This document shows, piece after piece, positions 26,212 to 34,215 of a stretch of 37,186 nt of DNA. A program made the translations under genes and the position numbers. The stretch is from Clostridiaceae bacterium (lineage in GTDB: Bacteria; Bacillota; Clostridia; Saccharofermentanales; Fastidiosipilaceae). The stretch is from positions 1 through 37,186 of the forward strand of contig JAAYOA010000042.1 of NCBI GenBank assembly GCA_012520525.1, given 5' to 3'. Positions within the stretch are counted from its first letter, which is position 1; each line of letters begins with the position of its first letter. The notes beneath the pieces are model-generated. The model ran no database searches. It saw only the letters and a list, made by a program, of their open reading frames with translations, and was not told the origin of the DNA.

Positions 26212-26637
26212 ATGATTAATTTGATCATTGGTAAGAAAGGCAGCGGTAAAACTAGCCGCATGGTCGACGACCTCAACGAACATGCTGTAGACCACGCTCA
26301 AAATGTTGTCTGCATCGAGCGTGGTAGACGTTTAGACCGTTATGTTAAATATCAGATTCGTCTGATTGATGTTTCTGAATATCCCATTAGCGGTTTTGAT
26401 AATTTACTTAGTTTCATTGCCGGCATTAGCGCTAAAGATTATGATATTACCCACCTTTACATCGATAGTATTTTTAAAGTTGCTCAAGATGACAGCTATG
26501 AAAACTTGGAAAAATTCTTTGAAAACCTTAGTGAATTTTTGAAAGATCACCCCTTTATTGTGAATGTTCTCTTAAGTACAGACGAAGATTCCCTGAGTGA
26601 GAGAACAAAAGAACTTGTCACAGTGATAGAATATTGA
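26212..26637 (+). CDS. Small P-loop ATPase of unknown function
   Basis: This 141-residue protein has a Walker A motif GKKGSGKT at residues 7-14 and a Walker-B-like hydrophobic strand ending in Asp (THLYIDSIF). No signal peptide or membrane span is seen. Similar short proteins occur in Clostridia and are often labelled 'twitching motility protein PilT' or simply ATP-binding protein; nothing here supports a pilus role. The ATG follows AAGGAG at nine bases. It is transcribed away from rimP and followed by a near-perfect terminator, so it is probably a single-gene transcript. Confidence 0.85.
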   Translation: MINLIIGKKGSGKTSRMVDDLNEHAVDHAQNVVCIERGRRLDRYVKYQIRLIDVSEYPISGFDNLLSFIAGISAKDYDITHLYIDSIFKVAQDDSYENLEKFFENLSEFLKDHPFIVNVLLSTDEDSLSERTKELVTVIEY

Positions 26638-26650
26638 TAAAACAAGTAGA

Positions 26651-26697
26651 GTTAAGTGCCGGTCTGACCGGCACTTAACTTGTGTTCAGTTTTTTTA
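26651..26697 (+). terminator. Strong intrinsic terminator after the P-loop ATPase gene
   Basis: A perfect 13-bp stem (26651-26663 with 26667-26679; arms GTTAAGTGCCGGT and its complement) has a CTG loop, and a run of eight T follows at 26690-26697. It lies 14 bases after the stop codon. Confidence 0.92.
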
Positions 26698-26741
26698 TCG
26701 TAAAGGAAGGTCGTCATCACGCGACCAAAAAGAGGTTTAAA

Positions 26742-27146
26742 ATGATTAAAGAGTTTAAAGAATTTATTATGCGCGGCAACGTCATTGACATGGCAGTCGG
26801 TATTGTCATCGGTGGAGCATTTACAGCTATCGTCACCTCCCTCGTTGAAGATATCATCATGCCTCTTCTTGGGCTACTCACATCAGGTGTTGACTTCAAA
26901 AAGCTTGGTGTCGTCTTAAGTACCGGTCCCGACGGTACACCTAACGTTCTTGCCTACGGCAATCTAATTAATGCCATCGTGAGCTTCTTGCTCATCGCTC
27001 TCTGCGTTTTCTTGGTTATCAAAGGTCTCAATAAGTTGCGCAACTTGGCTATAAAAGAGAAAGAAGAAGAGGAAGAAGAGCCCGAAGAAACCGAAATAGA
27101 TCTTTTAAAGGAAATTTTGACCACTTTACAGAACGAGAAAAAATAA
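26742..27146 (+). CDS. mscL: MscL, large-conductance mechanosensitive channel
   Basis: MscL is a homopentameric membrane channel that opens under hypo-osmotic tension. The N-terminal helix FKEFIMRGNVIDMAVGIVIG, the first membrane helix through IIMPLLG, a second membrane helix (NAIVSFLLIALCVFLVIKGL) and the C-terminal bundle helix DLLKEILTTLQNEK are all recognisable. The ATG at 26742 follows GAGG; a longer frame to 26682 would run through the terminator tail and is unlikely. Length is 134 residues. An acidic run (KEEEEEEPEE) links TM2 to the bundle. Confidence 0.95.
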   Translation: MIKEFKEFIMRGNVIDMAVGIVIGGAFTAIVTSLVEDIIMPLLGLLTSGVDFKKLGVVLSTGPDGTPNVLAYGNLINAIVSFLLIALCVFLVIKGLNKLRNLAIKEKEEEEEEPEETEIDLLKEILTTLQNEKK

Positions 27147-27222
27147 TTTATTTGTATATTTTTTCAAAAATTCGACCAAATAGCGAAAAATACATTAGAA
27201 TAGTAAAGATACTACGAAAAAT

Positions 27223-27260
27223 AATCAACTCACCATTTAAATGGAGGGTTGATTGTTTTT
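27223..27260 (+). terminator. Intrinsic terminator after mscL
   Basis: AATCAAC (27223-27229) pairs with GTTGATT (27248-27254) around an inner palindrome CCATTTAAATGG, followed by GTTTTT. It lies about 75 bases after mscL and 64 before ilvN. Ending mscL is the simplest reading; acting as an ilvN leader attenuator cannot be excluded. Confidence 0.8.
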
Positions 27261-27323
27261 AGCATAAATACAGCTATATGTTAATTTATAGATCAGCTTG
27301 TATGTTTAAGAAAGAGGTGTACT

Positions 27324-27833
27324 ATGGCTCATACAATATCTGTTCTCGTGGAAAACAAAGCCGGCGTTTTGACCCGTGTCACCAATATTTTCTCGCGACG
27401 GGGTTATAACATAGACAGCGTTGCATCAGGCACAACTCACGACCCGACAGTCTCCCGTTTGACGATTATCACATCTATTGAAGAGGAAAAAGTCAAACAA
27501 GTACTCAAGTTATTATACAAAATTCCTGATGTGATCTCTGCTAAACACCTCACACCTTCAACCTATATATCGCGCCAACTTATCTTTGTTAAAGTCAGCG
27601 CAACTGCAGCCACGCGAGCGGAAATCGGTCAGATTGTGGACGTCTTCCGCGGTCACATTGTGGATATCTCCCCGATTACCTTGACCATCGAAATCAGCGG
27701 TGATGATACAAAACTTGAGGCATTTCAGCGCATGCTTGAACCCTATGGCATCTTGGAATTAGTGCGTACAGGTTTAATTGCTGTCGAACGAGGTGAACAA
27801 CAAATGCAAGTCGCTTCTATCGAAGAAAACTAA
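27324..27833 (+). CDS. ilvN: IlvN/IlvH, acetolactate synthase regulatory (small) subunit
   Basis: This is the regulatory subunit of acetohydroxyacid synthase, which gives valine feedback in branched-chain amino acid synthesis. The N-terminal ACT domain (ISVLVENKAGVLTRVTNIFSR, RGYNIDSVASG) and the C-terminal ALS-small domain (KVSATAATRAEIGQIVDVFRGHIVDIS, LEPYGILELVRTG) are complete at 169 residues. The ATG follows AGAGGT. The catalytic subunit IlvB is not adjacent, so the gene stands apart from its partner. The following DUF554 gene begins within about 20 bases and is probably co-transcribed. Confidence 0.94.
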   Translation: MAHTISVLVENKAGVLTRVTNIFSRRGYNIDSVASGTTHDPTVSRLTIITSIEEEKVKQVLKLLYKIPDVISAKHLTPSTYISRQLIFVKVSATAATRAEIGQIVDVFRGHIVDISPITLTIEISGDDTKLEAFQRMLEPYGILELVRTGLIAVERGEQQMQVASIEEN

Positions 27834-27852
27834 AAATTCATAGGTGACAACA

Positions 27853-28590
27853 GTGAGCGGTCTAGGAACCATTGTAAATATGATCGGCATAATCGTCGGC
27901 GGCGGTGTCGGCTTGGGATTGCGTAGCAAAACTAATAAAAGCATGACCGATCAAATCATGCTTATTCTAGGCATTATCATAATGTTAACAGGATTGGCTG
28001 GCATCTTGCCCGGAATTTTGGTCATTAAAGGTGGCAAGTTAGTTTCTCAGCACCTTCTACATATGATGCTGAGTTTAATAATTGGAGTGGTTATTGGCGA
28101 ATGGCTGGGCATCGAAGCGTTAATCGAACGCTTCAGCAACCGTATAGAGACGGTCGTTAAAAAACGCTGGCAAGACAGAAGTCTCTCCACCTTTGCCGAG
28201 GGCTTCTCTGGAGCAACGATCCTATTTTGCACGGGCGCGATGGCGATCTTAGGTTCCCTGCAAGATGGTCTGCTTCAAGACCCCACTCTCCTATTTGCTA
28301 AAACAATCCTCGACAGCGTTGTCGCCCTGATCTTTGCTTCATCTTTAGGTCTCGGGGTGTTATTTTCGGCGCTATCTGTCGGATTATATCAGGGTTCACT
28401 AACTGCCTTAGCTGTCGTCATCGACCCTTTGTTGACGGACCTTATGATTGAAAACTTATCTTTTGTCGGTTCAATCCTAGTCCTCTGCATCGGCGTGAAT
28501 TTTTGTTTCAAGACTAAAATTAGGATCGCAAACCTGATCCCAGCCTTGGCAGTTAGCCTGTTGTTAAGTATTTTTATACCGCAAATTTAA
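27853..28590 (+). CDS. DUF554 (YdfK/YqgA-type) membrane protein
   Basis: This 245-residue protein has about seven hydrophobic segments and the typical DUF554 opening GLGTIVNMIGIIVGGGVGLGLRSK. Other marks are IIGVVIGEWLGIE and FSGATILFCTGAMAILGSLQDGL. The function of the family is not established; transport has been proposed. I choose the GTG at 27853 because AGGTGA lies just before it; a GTG at 27844 is part of that ribosome site. It probably shares a transcript with ilvN. Confidence 0.88.
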   Translation: MSGLGTIVNMIGIIVGGGVGLGLRSKTNKSMTDQIMLILGIIIMLTGLAGILPGILVIKGGKLVSQHLLHMMLSLIIGVVIGEWLGIEALIERFSNRIETVVKKRWQDRSLSTFAEGFSGATILFCTGAMAILGSLQDGLLQDPTLLFAKTILDSVVALIFASSLGLGVLFSALSVGLYQGSLTALAVVIDPLLTDLMIENLSFVGSILVLCIGVNFCFKTKIRIANLIPALAVSLLLSIFIPQI

Positions 28591-28616
28591 CTTAAAGAAG
28601 ATGCTTTCAATATACA

Positions 28617-28708
28617 AAAAGGAACTTATTCCATGATCGCAGCAGGTTTGACGTTCTATTTGAGTATCTAACCGTATTCCCGCACAGCGCATGTAATAAA
28701 TTCCTTTT
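28617..28708. repeat. Long imperfect inverted repeat between convergent genes
   Basis: Bases 28617-28635 and 28690-28708 form 19-bp arms that match at 17 positions; one of the two exceptions is a G-U pair if transcribed on the minus strand. The 54-base interior also has partial complementarity. On the minus strand five T follow the second arm, so it could end the rrf2 message; the plus-strand tail is weaker. A mobile-element remnant or small structured RNA is possible. The rest of 28591-28775 is AT-rich with no gene seen. Confidence 0.65.
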
Positions 28709-28775
28709 GCAATAGGATAATTGACTCTTAATTTAAACTTGAACTAAAAATTTAAATTTTAAATAACAATAAAAA

Positions 28776-29228
28776 TTAAAGATCAAATTTAGTGGTTTTA
28801 TCCAGTTCAAGGGAACCATCTAGTTTGCGTTCTACTAAATCCTCCAACGTTACATTGCTAAGATAAGTTTTAATCTCCTCGTACAATCCTTTCCAAAGAG
28901 GTAAAGCAAAACACTCACCCTCTCGATCGCACGCTTCTGCCTCGGGCATAAGACAAACTACAGGGGCAAGCGGTCCTTCGACAGATTCAATAATCTCTAA
29001 AATTGTATAGTCTTTGGGATCACGGGCTAATTTATACCCGCCACCTTTCCCACGGACACTATATAAAAGATTATCCTTGACCAGCATACCCGCTATGGCC
29101 TCCATATATTTCTCGGAAATGTCCTGTCGTGAAGCAACTAAGCGGAGGGGCATGTACTCTGACTCGGTATGTACCGCCATGTCAAGCATAACCCGGACTG
29201 CATAGCGCCCTTTTGTTGAAATTTTCAT
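28776..29228 (-). CDS. Rrf2-family regulator with three cysteines (IscR-like)
   Basis: This is a winged-helix Rrf2 regulator of 150 residues. It starts MKISTKGRYAVRVMLDMA, carries the wing RGKGGGYKLAR, and has cysteines at 92, 100 and 106, matching the Fe-S-ligand region of IscR-type members (92, 98 and 104 in E. coli IscR) with wider spacing. It may therefore sense Fe-S status, redox or nitrosative stress. The ATG at 29228 follows GGAGG. A 15-bp palindrome at 29268-29282 could be its own operator. Downstream on the other strand lies an Fe-S sulfite/nitrite reductase gene, a possible target. It is not assigned to IscR or CymR. Confidence 0.9.
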   Translation of the reverse strand: MKISTKGRYAVRVMLDMAVHTESEYMPLRLVASRQDISEKYMEAIAGMLVKDNLLYSVRGKGGGYKLARDPKDYTILEIIESVEGPLAPVVCLMPEAEACDREGECFALPLWKGLYEEIKTYLSNVTLEDLVERKLDGSLELDKTTKFDL

Positions 29229-29267
29229 TATTTACCTCCACGAATCTATATAAATCTTTTAACCGTA

Positions 29268-29282
29268 CAAGTGATACACTTG
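29268..29282. promoter_or_regulatory. Palindrome upstream of the Rrf2 gene (candidate autoregulatory operator)
   Basis: CAAGTG and CACTTG are separated by ATA, a perfect 15-bp dyad 40 bases before the rrf2 ATG and about 95 bases before the divergent GIY-YIG gene. Its place between the two starts suits a site for the Rrf2 protein, but it does not match a known Rrf2 consensus that I can name. Confidence 0.35.
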
Positions 29283-29376
29283 AAACTAAGAATAAGTATA
29301 TCAAAATCATATATGCATTATAGGAATATTATATGTTAGCATTTTTTCACAAATTTTTGAAAAAAGGAGTTTATTT

Positions 29377-29670
29377 TTGTTACTAGATATTGTACCAATA
29401 AATTATAATATATTGGAGCATATACCTTCCCCTTGGTACATCTATATATTACTTTGCGCCGATGACACACTCTATACTGGTATAACCACAGATCCCAAAC
29501 GAAGATTGACTGAACACAACGCCGGTGTAGGAGCAAAATATACACAGTCTAGGCGACCAGTCACACTTGTCTATCTTGAGTCTGCTGCCGACCGCAGCAC
29601 CGCCTCACGACGTGAATGGGAAATCAAACAACTGAATCGAGCTGACAAATTGGCTTTGATACTAAATTAA
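29377..29670 (+). CDS. GIY-YIG nuclease domain protein (UPF0213/YhbQ type)
   Basis: This 97-residue protein consists mostly of one GIY-YIG domain: WYIYILLCADDTLYTGITTDPKRRLTEHNAGVGAKYT, then the late REWEIKQL segment with the catalytic-type Glu. Such stand-alone proteins are widespread; a nuclease role in DNA repair or nucleic-acid processing is assumed rather than shown for most. The start is TTG at 29377, eight bases after AAAGGAG. It has about 20 extra residues before the domain. Confidence 0.88.
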   Translation: MLLDIVPINYNILEHIPSPWYIYILLCADDTLYTGITTDPKRRLTEHNAGVGAKYTQSRRPVTLVYLESAADRSTASRREWEIKQLNRADKLALILN

Positions 29671-29731
29671 CATACATACCGAATAGTTTTAATATATTTT
29701 GCAATATTCTTTGTAGAAAAGGAGAGAAAAA

Positions 29732-30670
29732 ATGACAGAACAAGCTCAAGCCGAGTTTTCAACTCCCCCCAGCCCAGGTAAATTGAAACCTGCTGATATT
29801 AAACGAGTCAAAGCAAAAGGCTGCCTAATCGACAAACGTACCGGTCGCCACTTCAATGTCCGTGTTATCACTAGAAACGGAAAGATCACTCAGCAAGAGA
29901 TGGCTTGTATTGCTGCAGCAGCTGAAAAATTTGGTTCTGGCGAGATCACGATGACTGTGCGCCTGACGTTGGAGATACAGGGCGTCCCCTACGAGAAACT
30001 CGATGAATTAGAAGCTTACTTGAAAGATAACAATCTGGAGATCGGCGGTACCGGAGCAAAAGTACGCCCCGTTGTATCTTGTAAAGGTACAACCTGTCAA
30101 TATGGGTTAATTGATACCTTTGAACTATCGGAACAACTCCACGAGCTATTCTATGAAGGAAAAAAAGACTTCCAATTGCCCCATAAATTTAAGATTGCCG
30201 TGGGTGGCTGTCCTAACAGCTGTGCCAAGCCCAGTTTAAACGACATTGGCATCGTCGGACAACTCATACCTAGACCCCTGCCCGAAATATGTCGGCATTG
30301 TAAAGTATGTCAAGTGATCAATACCTGCCCAGTCGATGCCTGCCATGTGCCGCCGAATGATTTTACTATCGACTTAGAAAAATGCATCAATTGTGGACTC
30401 TGCATCCCTGCCTGCCCCTTTGATGCTGTAGAAGAAGCTACGCGCGGTTATAAAATTTACATCGGAGGTCGTTGGGGCAAAGCGATCAACATCGGTCGTC
30501 CTCTGGATGCTATGATCGAACGGGAAGAAGCCCTCTTTGAGATCATCGAAAATGCACTGCAATTCTACCAAGAGAATGGCAAACCTAAGGAGCGATTCGC
30601 CCTAATGATTGACCGCATTGGATTTGATGTAGTTCAGGATGCCCTATTAAAAGACGTCAGCACAACCTGA
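29732..30670 (+). CDS. Siroheme/4Fe-4S sulfite/nitrite reductase-like protein with ferredoxin domain
   Basis: The 312-residue protein has a ferredoxin-like half-domain (residues 35-105), then the siroheme-[4Fe-4S] cysteine set C117-x4-C122 and C160-x3-C164 (CKGTTC and GGCPNSCAKP). Two ferredoxin clusters follow (C187, C190, C193, C199; C218, C221, C224, C228). This is the build of small, single-subunit dissimilatory-type sulfite reductase-like proteins of anaerobes. Possible roles are reduction of sulfite or nitrite with ferredoxin electrons; the substrate cannot be fixed from sequence. The ATG follows AAAGGAGAG. It is followed by its own terminator. No siroheme synthesis or sulfite transport gene is next to it. 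Confidence 0.88.
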   Translation: MTEQAQAEFSTPPSPGKLKPADIKRVKAKGCLIDKRTGRHFNVRVITRNGKITQQEMACIAAAAEKFGSGEITMTVRLTLEIQGVPYEKLDELEAYLKDNNLEIGGTGAKVRPVVSCKGTTCQYGLIDTFELSEQLHELFYEGKKDFQLPHKFKIAVGGCPNSCAKPSLNDIGIVGQLIPRPLPEICRHCKVCQVINTCPVDACHVPPNDFTIDLEKCINCGLCIPACPFDAVEEATRGYKIYIGGRWGKAINIGRPLDAMIEREEALFEIIENALQFYQENGKPKERFALMIDRIGFDVVQDALLKDVSTT

Positions 30671-30754
30671 ATTCAGGAATAATAAAGGATCATTTCGAGA
30701 ACATCAACAGTCATCTAGCTGATCGTCACCACCTTATTACAACCTAATTAACAT

Positions 30755-30799
30755 AGCGCTGAGACATGTTCATTCACTGCACTGCCTCAGCGCTTTTTA
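30755..30799 (+). terminator. Intrinsic terminator after the sulfite/nitrite reductase-like gene
   Basis: AGCGCTGAG (30755-30763) pairs perfectly with CTCAGCGCT (30786-30794) around a 22-base loop, followed by a T-rich tail. It lies between convergent genes; on the minus strand there is no T run, so it serves the plus strand. Confidence 0.8.
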
Positions 30800-30839
30800 T
30801 AAATAAATTACAAAACTACAAAGTCGGCTATCAATTCTC

Positions 30840-33818
30840 TCAGCTGAGCACCTTAAGTCCTTGGGCATGAACAGAAAACTTGTTGTCAAAAATAGAACTT
30901 TCATTGATTAAATTCTGATTCCCAATGACAGAAAAGGCCTTCTGATTACCGAATCCTTCTTGGAGTATTTGACCAAAACGTGCCAAGTCTTCGCTCGTTG
31001 TTGCCAAAGCCTGATTCATATATGTGACAAAATATTCTTTTCCCTTGCCCGATATATACATACGCAAAGCCAATCTTCCAGTTTTTTGAGCTGTTAAAGG
31101 GGGATTAAACTTGGACATCGAACCAATAATCGCCACTTCTAAGGTCTGTTGATCTATTTCTTTGGCCAATTGCGACAAATAATTTCCAGCCTCGCCGTAG
31201 ATCGAAAGCGTGCGCTCTAAGTGAGGATCTCTATATGAATAACTGCTAATATATCCCAAATCGGATACGATCAGTCCCGCCCCGTATGCACCACCTTGGG
31301 CACGCACCTGATTATGCATATAGTCCAGTGACAACAAGGACGCAGCCACATGCATGCTGCCGTCATATTCGATCCCAGCATCGGCAAAGTCGAACGTCTG
31401 AGCCACATATTGCACTTGAGATGCTGTACCGAATCCTTCATTGCGAATACCAAGGGGAGCAACTTCTAACCTTTGTTCGTAGGATTGAATCGGCCAACTC
31501 TTTACCAATGGTTCTAACTGCTGAATAATTGTCGGTAAATCTTCTGATGCCGCTGTCAAACCAATAAACATATCGTGACGATTAATTAACCGCTCTCCCA
31601 ATTTTGCCAACCGCTTCGCCAACGTAGAGCCGACATCATCCCAGCGGTTAAGATAACTACAAAGTTGATCATAAAAAGCCAAGCCCGACAGGGCATCTGA
31701 AACCACGCCTCCCGGCAAAAGATACGCCTGGGAACGCTGCATTGCATAGACATGCCCTGCCGACGATATTTGTAACTCATAGCGGGCGCGCAGACGCACT
31801 AGTTCTTCTTTTATCCGATCCAAATCATCAAACCGAGTAGTCTCTAATATTTCCTGCAAAAGGGCAACTGACTTGGGCCATTGGTCAACCAAGGCCTTGA
31901 TGCCGACAACCATGTAAAGATGAGGGTCTTCGGTATCTAATTTATTATATTGGTTAACGCCTACACTAATGCCGCCGCTCTGCAGATAAATTTCACTCTC
32001 CAGATCCTGGTAACTGTACTTTTCCGTGGCCAAATTTGTTAATAAAGCCGTATAAAGACGAGCATCTGTCAACTCCGTCAGAGAAAGGCTATTCAAACCA
32101 AAGCAAATCTCCGCATATACCGTCCCACCAGTAAACATCGGTACAGTGATCACAGGCCGTCCTGCTAATTGAGTCCCTACACTGTCAAACTTTAAGATAT
32201 CTCGATCTACATCAGAGAGGGATAGTTTAGGAATAGTCGCCAGATCTTCTTTTGAATCTGGTGTCTGCTGCCACTCTTTAAAAACCTTCTGTTGAGCAAT
32301 TAAGTCCGCAAATTCTTCATCCGTCAAAGTGCGACGGTGAGCCTCTAACCGCTCCATCAAAGCAGTTTCCTTTTTTTCATTTAACCCAATTTCGGGATAA
32401 CAATCCACAACCAAGCGGTGAGGGTTGTCTATGAAATATTTGCGTAGGGCTTTTTCATAAGCATCTCCAACCAACTCCTCGCGCAGTTGATGAATAGGTT
32501 CGTTAAACCGCAGTGCAGCCAAGGGATCTTGGTCGTATAACCAAGTTTCCAGCGACTGGATAAAATAACGTACACCTCGAGTTGTAGCGCCCTCGCACTC
32601 CCTGAGAGAGAACTCCAAACGATTCAGTGCAGCTTCAAGCTGTTTGCGATCGACACCTTCCTTGGCAATTTGAGTCAGCTCACCCACAACGATTTCGTCA
32701 AAAGCAGCCACCCCAGCGGCACTTGCATTGATCATGCCGACACCAAAAAATGATTGATAAAGAGACTCGGCAAATGAAACGACATCTTCAGCCAACCCCT
32801 CCTTTAAAATGCGCTCGCGAATTCGACTGGCTGCATTTTCAAACAAAACATCGCAGAGCAATTCCAGCCTCATTTGTTCCAACATTGGCAAATTAGGCTC
32901 TACGCACACCGACCAAGATGCGTAATGTTTACCGGTCGGATCATCTCCGCTTGGCAGGCTATAGGCAGCTGTCCGCTTCTGAGGTTTTACAAACGGCGCT
33001 TGGACTTTCAATTCAGATTCGACTTCTAAGGCCTCAAAATTACTTAGATATTCGGCATCTATATAGGAGAGACGATCTGCTAAATCAACGTCTCCATAAA
33101 TAAACAGATAGCTGTTTGAAGGATGATAATAGTGGCGATGAAAAGCGAGAAACGCCTCTTCTGTTAAATCAGGGATTACCGCCGGATGACCACCGGACTC
33201 GAAGCCATAAGCTGTATCAGGATACAGTCCTGCCATCGTCTCTGCCAATAAAACCGAACTGGGATCAGAATAGACGCCTTTCATCTCATTATAGACAACG
33301 CCCGAAAGAGTCAAACGTGATTCGTCCTGATCCATTTCCTGTTCAGACGGATTGATCGGTACTACTTCATAGTGCCAACCTTCCTGTTGAAATATCTTTG
33401 GTTCATCATATATGGCAGGATAAAAAACGGCATCTAAATAGAGATCCATCAGATTATAGAAGTCTTTGGTGTTGCGCGATGCGACGGGATAAATCGTTTT
33501 ATCCGGGAAAGTCATCGCGTTAAGAAATGTCTGCAGCGATCCTTTCAACATATCCATAAACGGTTCTTTGGTCTTATAGCGCCGAGAACCTGACAGTACA
33601 CAGTGTTCCACGATATGAGCTGCTCCTGTCGAATCTAAGGGTGGTGTGCGAAAGCCAATCCCAAATACTTTATTGTCATCATCATTAATTAAAGCTAAGA
33701 GACGAGCACCATTCTTCTCATGGCGAAAGAGCAGCGCTTCACTGTCGGTCTCCGCTACGGTCTCCCGTCGTTCCAGTCTAAAACCATGATAAATTTCATT
33801 TACAGTCCAATTTTGCAT
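30840..33818 (-). CDS. M16C presequence-protease-like zinc metallopeptidase
   Basis: This is a 992-residue peptidase of the PreP/Cym1/HypA type: two M16 halves linked into one chamber that degrades peptides. The inverted zinc motif HIVEH is at residues 68-72, and the family stretch SGSRRYKTKEPFMDMLKGS, FLNAMTFPDKTIYPVASRN follows it. The FQQEGWHYE segment and GVVYNEMKGVYSDP are also characteristic. No signal peptide is seen, so it should be cytosolic. The ATG at 33818 follows AAGGAG; a TTG at 33839 would overlap that site. This is the third M16 protein in the window and is unrelated in operon to the other two. Confidence 0.93.
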   Translation of the reverse strand: MQNWTVNEIYHGFRLERRETVAETDSEALLFRHEKNGARLLALINDDDNKVFGIGFRTPPLDSTGAAHIVEHCVLSGSRRYKTKEPFMDMLKGSLQTFLNAMTFPDKTIYPVASRNTKDFYNLMDLYLDAVFYPAIYDEPKIFQQEGWHYEVVPINPSEQEMDQDESRLTLSGVVYNEMKGVYSDPSSVLLAETMAGLYPDTAYGFESGGHPAVIPDLTEEAFLAFHRHYYHPSNSYLFIYGDVDLADRLSYIDAEYLSNFEALEVESELKVQAPFVKPQKRTAAYSLPSGDDPTGKHYASWSVCVEPNLPMLEQMRLELLCDVLFENAASRIRERILKEGLAEDVVSFAESLYQSFFGVGMINASAAGVAAFDEIVVGELTQIAKEGVDRKQLEAALNRLEFSLRECEGATTRGVRYFIQSLETWLYDQDPLAALRFNEPIHQLREELVGDAYEKALRKYFIDNPHRLVVDCYPEIGLNEKKETALMERLEAHRRTLTDEEFADLIAQQKVFKEWQQTPDSKEDLATIPKLSLSDVDRDILKFDSVGTQLAGRPVITVPMFTGGTVYAEICFGLNSLSLTELTDARLYTALLTNLATEKYSYQDLESEIYLQSGGISVGVNQYNKLDTEDPHLYMVVGIKALVDQWPKSVALLQEILETTRFDDLDRIKEELVRLRARYELQISSAGHVYAMQRSQAYLLPGGVVSDALSGLAFYDQLCSYLNRWDDVGSTLAKRLAKLGERLINRHDMFIGLTAASEDLPTIIQQLEPLVKSWPIQSYEQRLEVAPLGIRNEGFGTASQVQYVAQTFDFADAGIEYDGSMHVAASLLSLDYMHNQVRAQGGAYGAGLIVSDLGYISSYSYRDPHLERTLSIYGEAGNYLSQLAKEIDQQTLEVAIIGSMSKFNPPLTAQKTGRLALRMYISGKGKEYFVTYMNQALATTSEDLARFGQILQEGFGNQKAFSVIGNQNLINESSIFDNKFSVHAQGLKVLS

Positions 33819-34215
33819 AAGTATCTCCTTGTATATCAATAGAGAAGTGTAAACTCCTCAGAGCATTTCTGTTGATTTAACCGCCCATAGACATAGTGCC
33901 CAAATATCTTCATCGCCAACTATAACATCTATTGGCAACAACATTCCTATGCACTACCTCTACTGGCAACACCACATACCCGCCATTTTATCATGTATTC
34001 ATCGATCAATAGAACCTACAAACTACCTTTGTTAATCCCCCTCTTCTCGTTTCTATTTCCACAGGAGCAACTTAAGCGGTACAAAGAGGTCATTCTAATT
34101 TTATAAAAGCAGCCTCTGGTAGATTTCAGCGAGTTAATGATTATTTGCTTAATTTGTGTCTTTATGTTTGCTTACTCATTTATGTAGCAGGTGTGTTCTC
34201 CGTTTAACCGATCTG
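33819..34215. other. Non-coding gap between the M16C peptidase and the translesion polymerase genes
   Basis: I see no gene here. It should hold the M16C promoter and the end of the polymerase transcript. Near its right end TGTAGCAG (34184-34191) and CTGCTACA (34213-34220) form an inverted repeat overlapping the polymerase stop codon, but without a T run. Two similar short segments, tctattggcaaca and tctactggcaaca, lie near 33930-33970. Neither has a clear function. Confidence 0.5.

Noticed and set aside
27160-27323. T-box or leader-peptide attenuator before ilvN
   Set aside because: No T-box sequence, specifier loop or branched-chain-codon leader frame was recognised; the hairpin fits a terminator for mscL.
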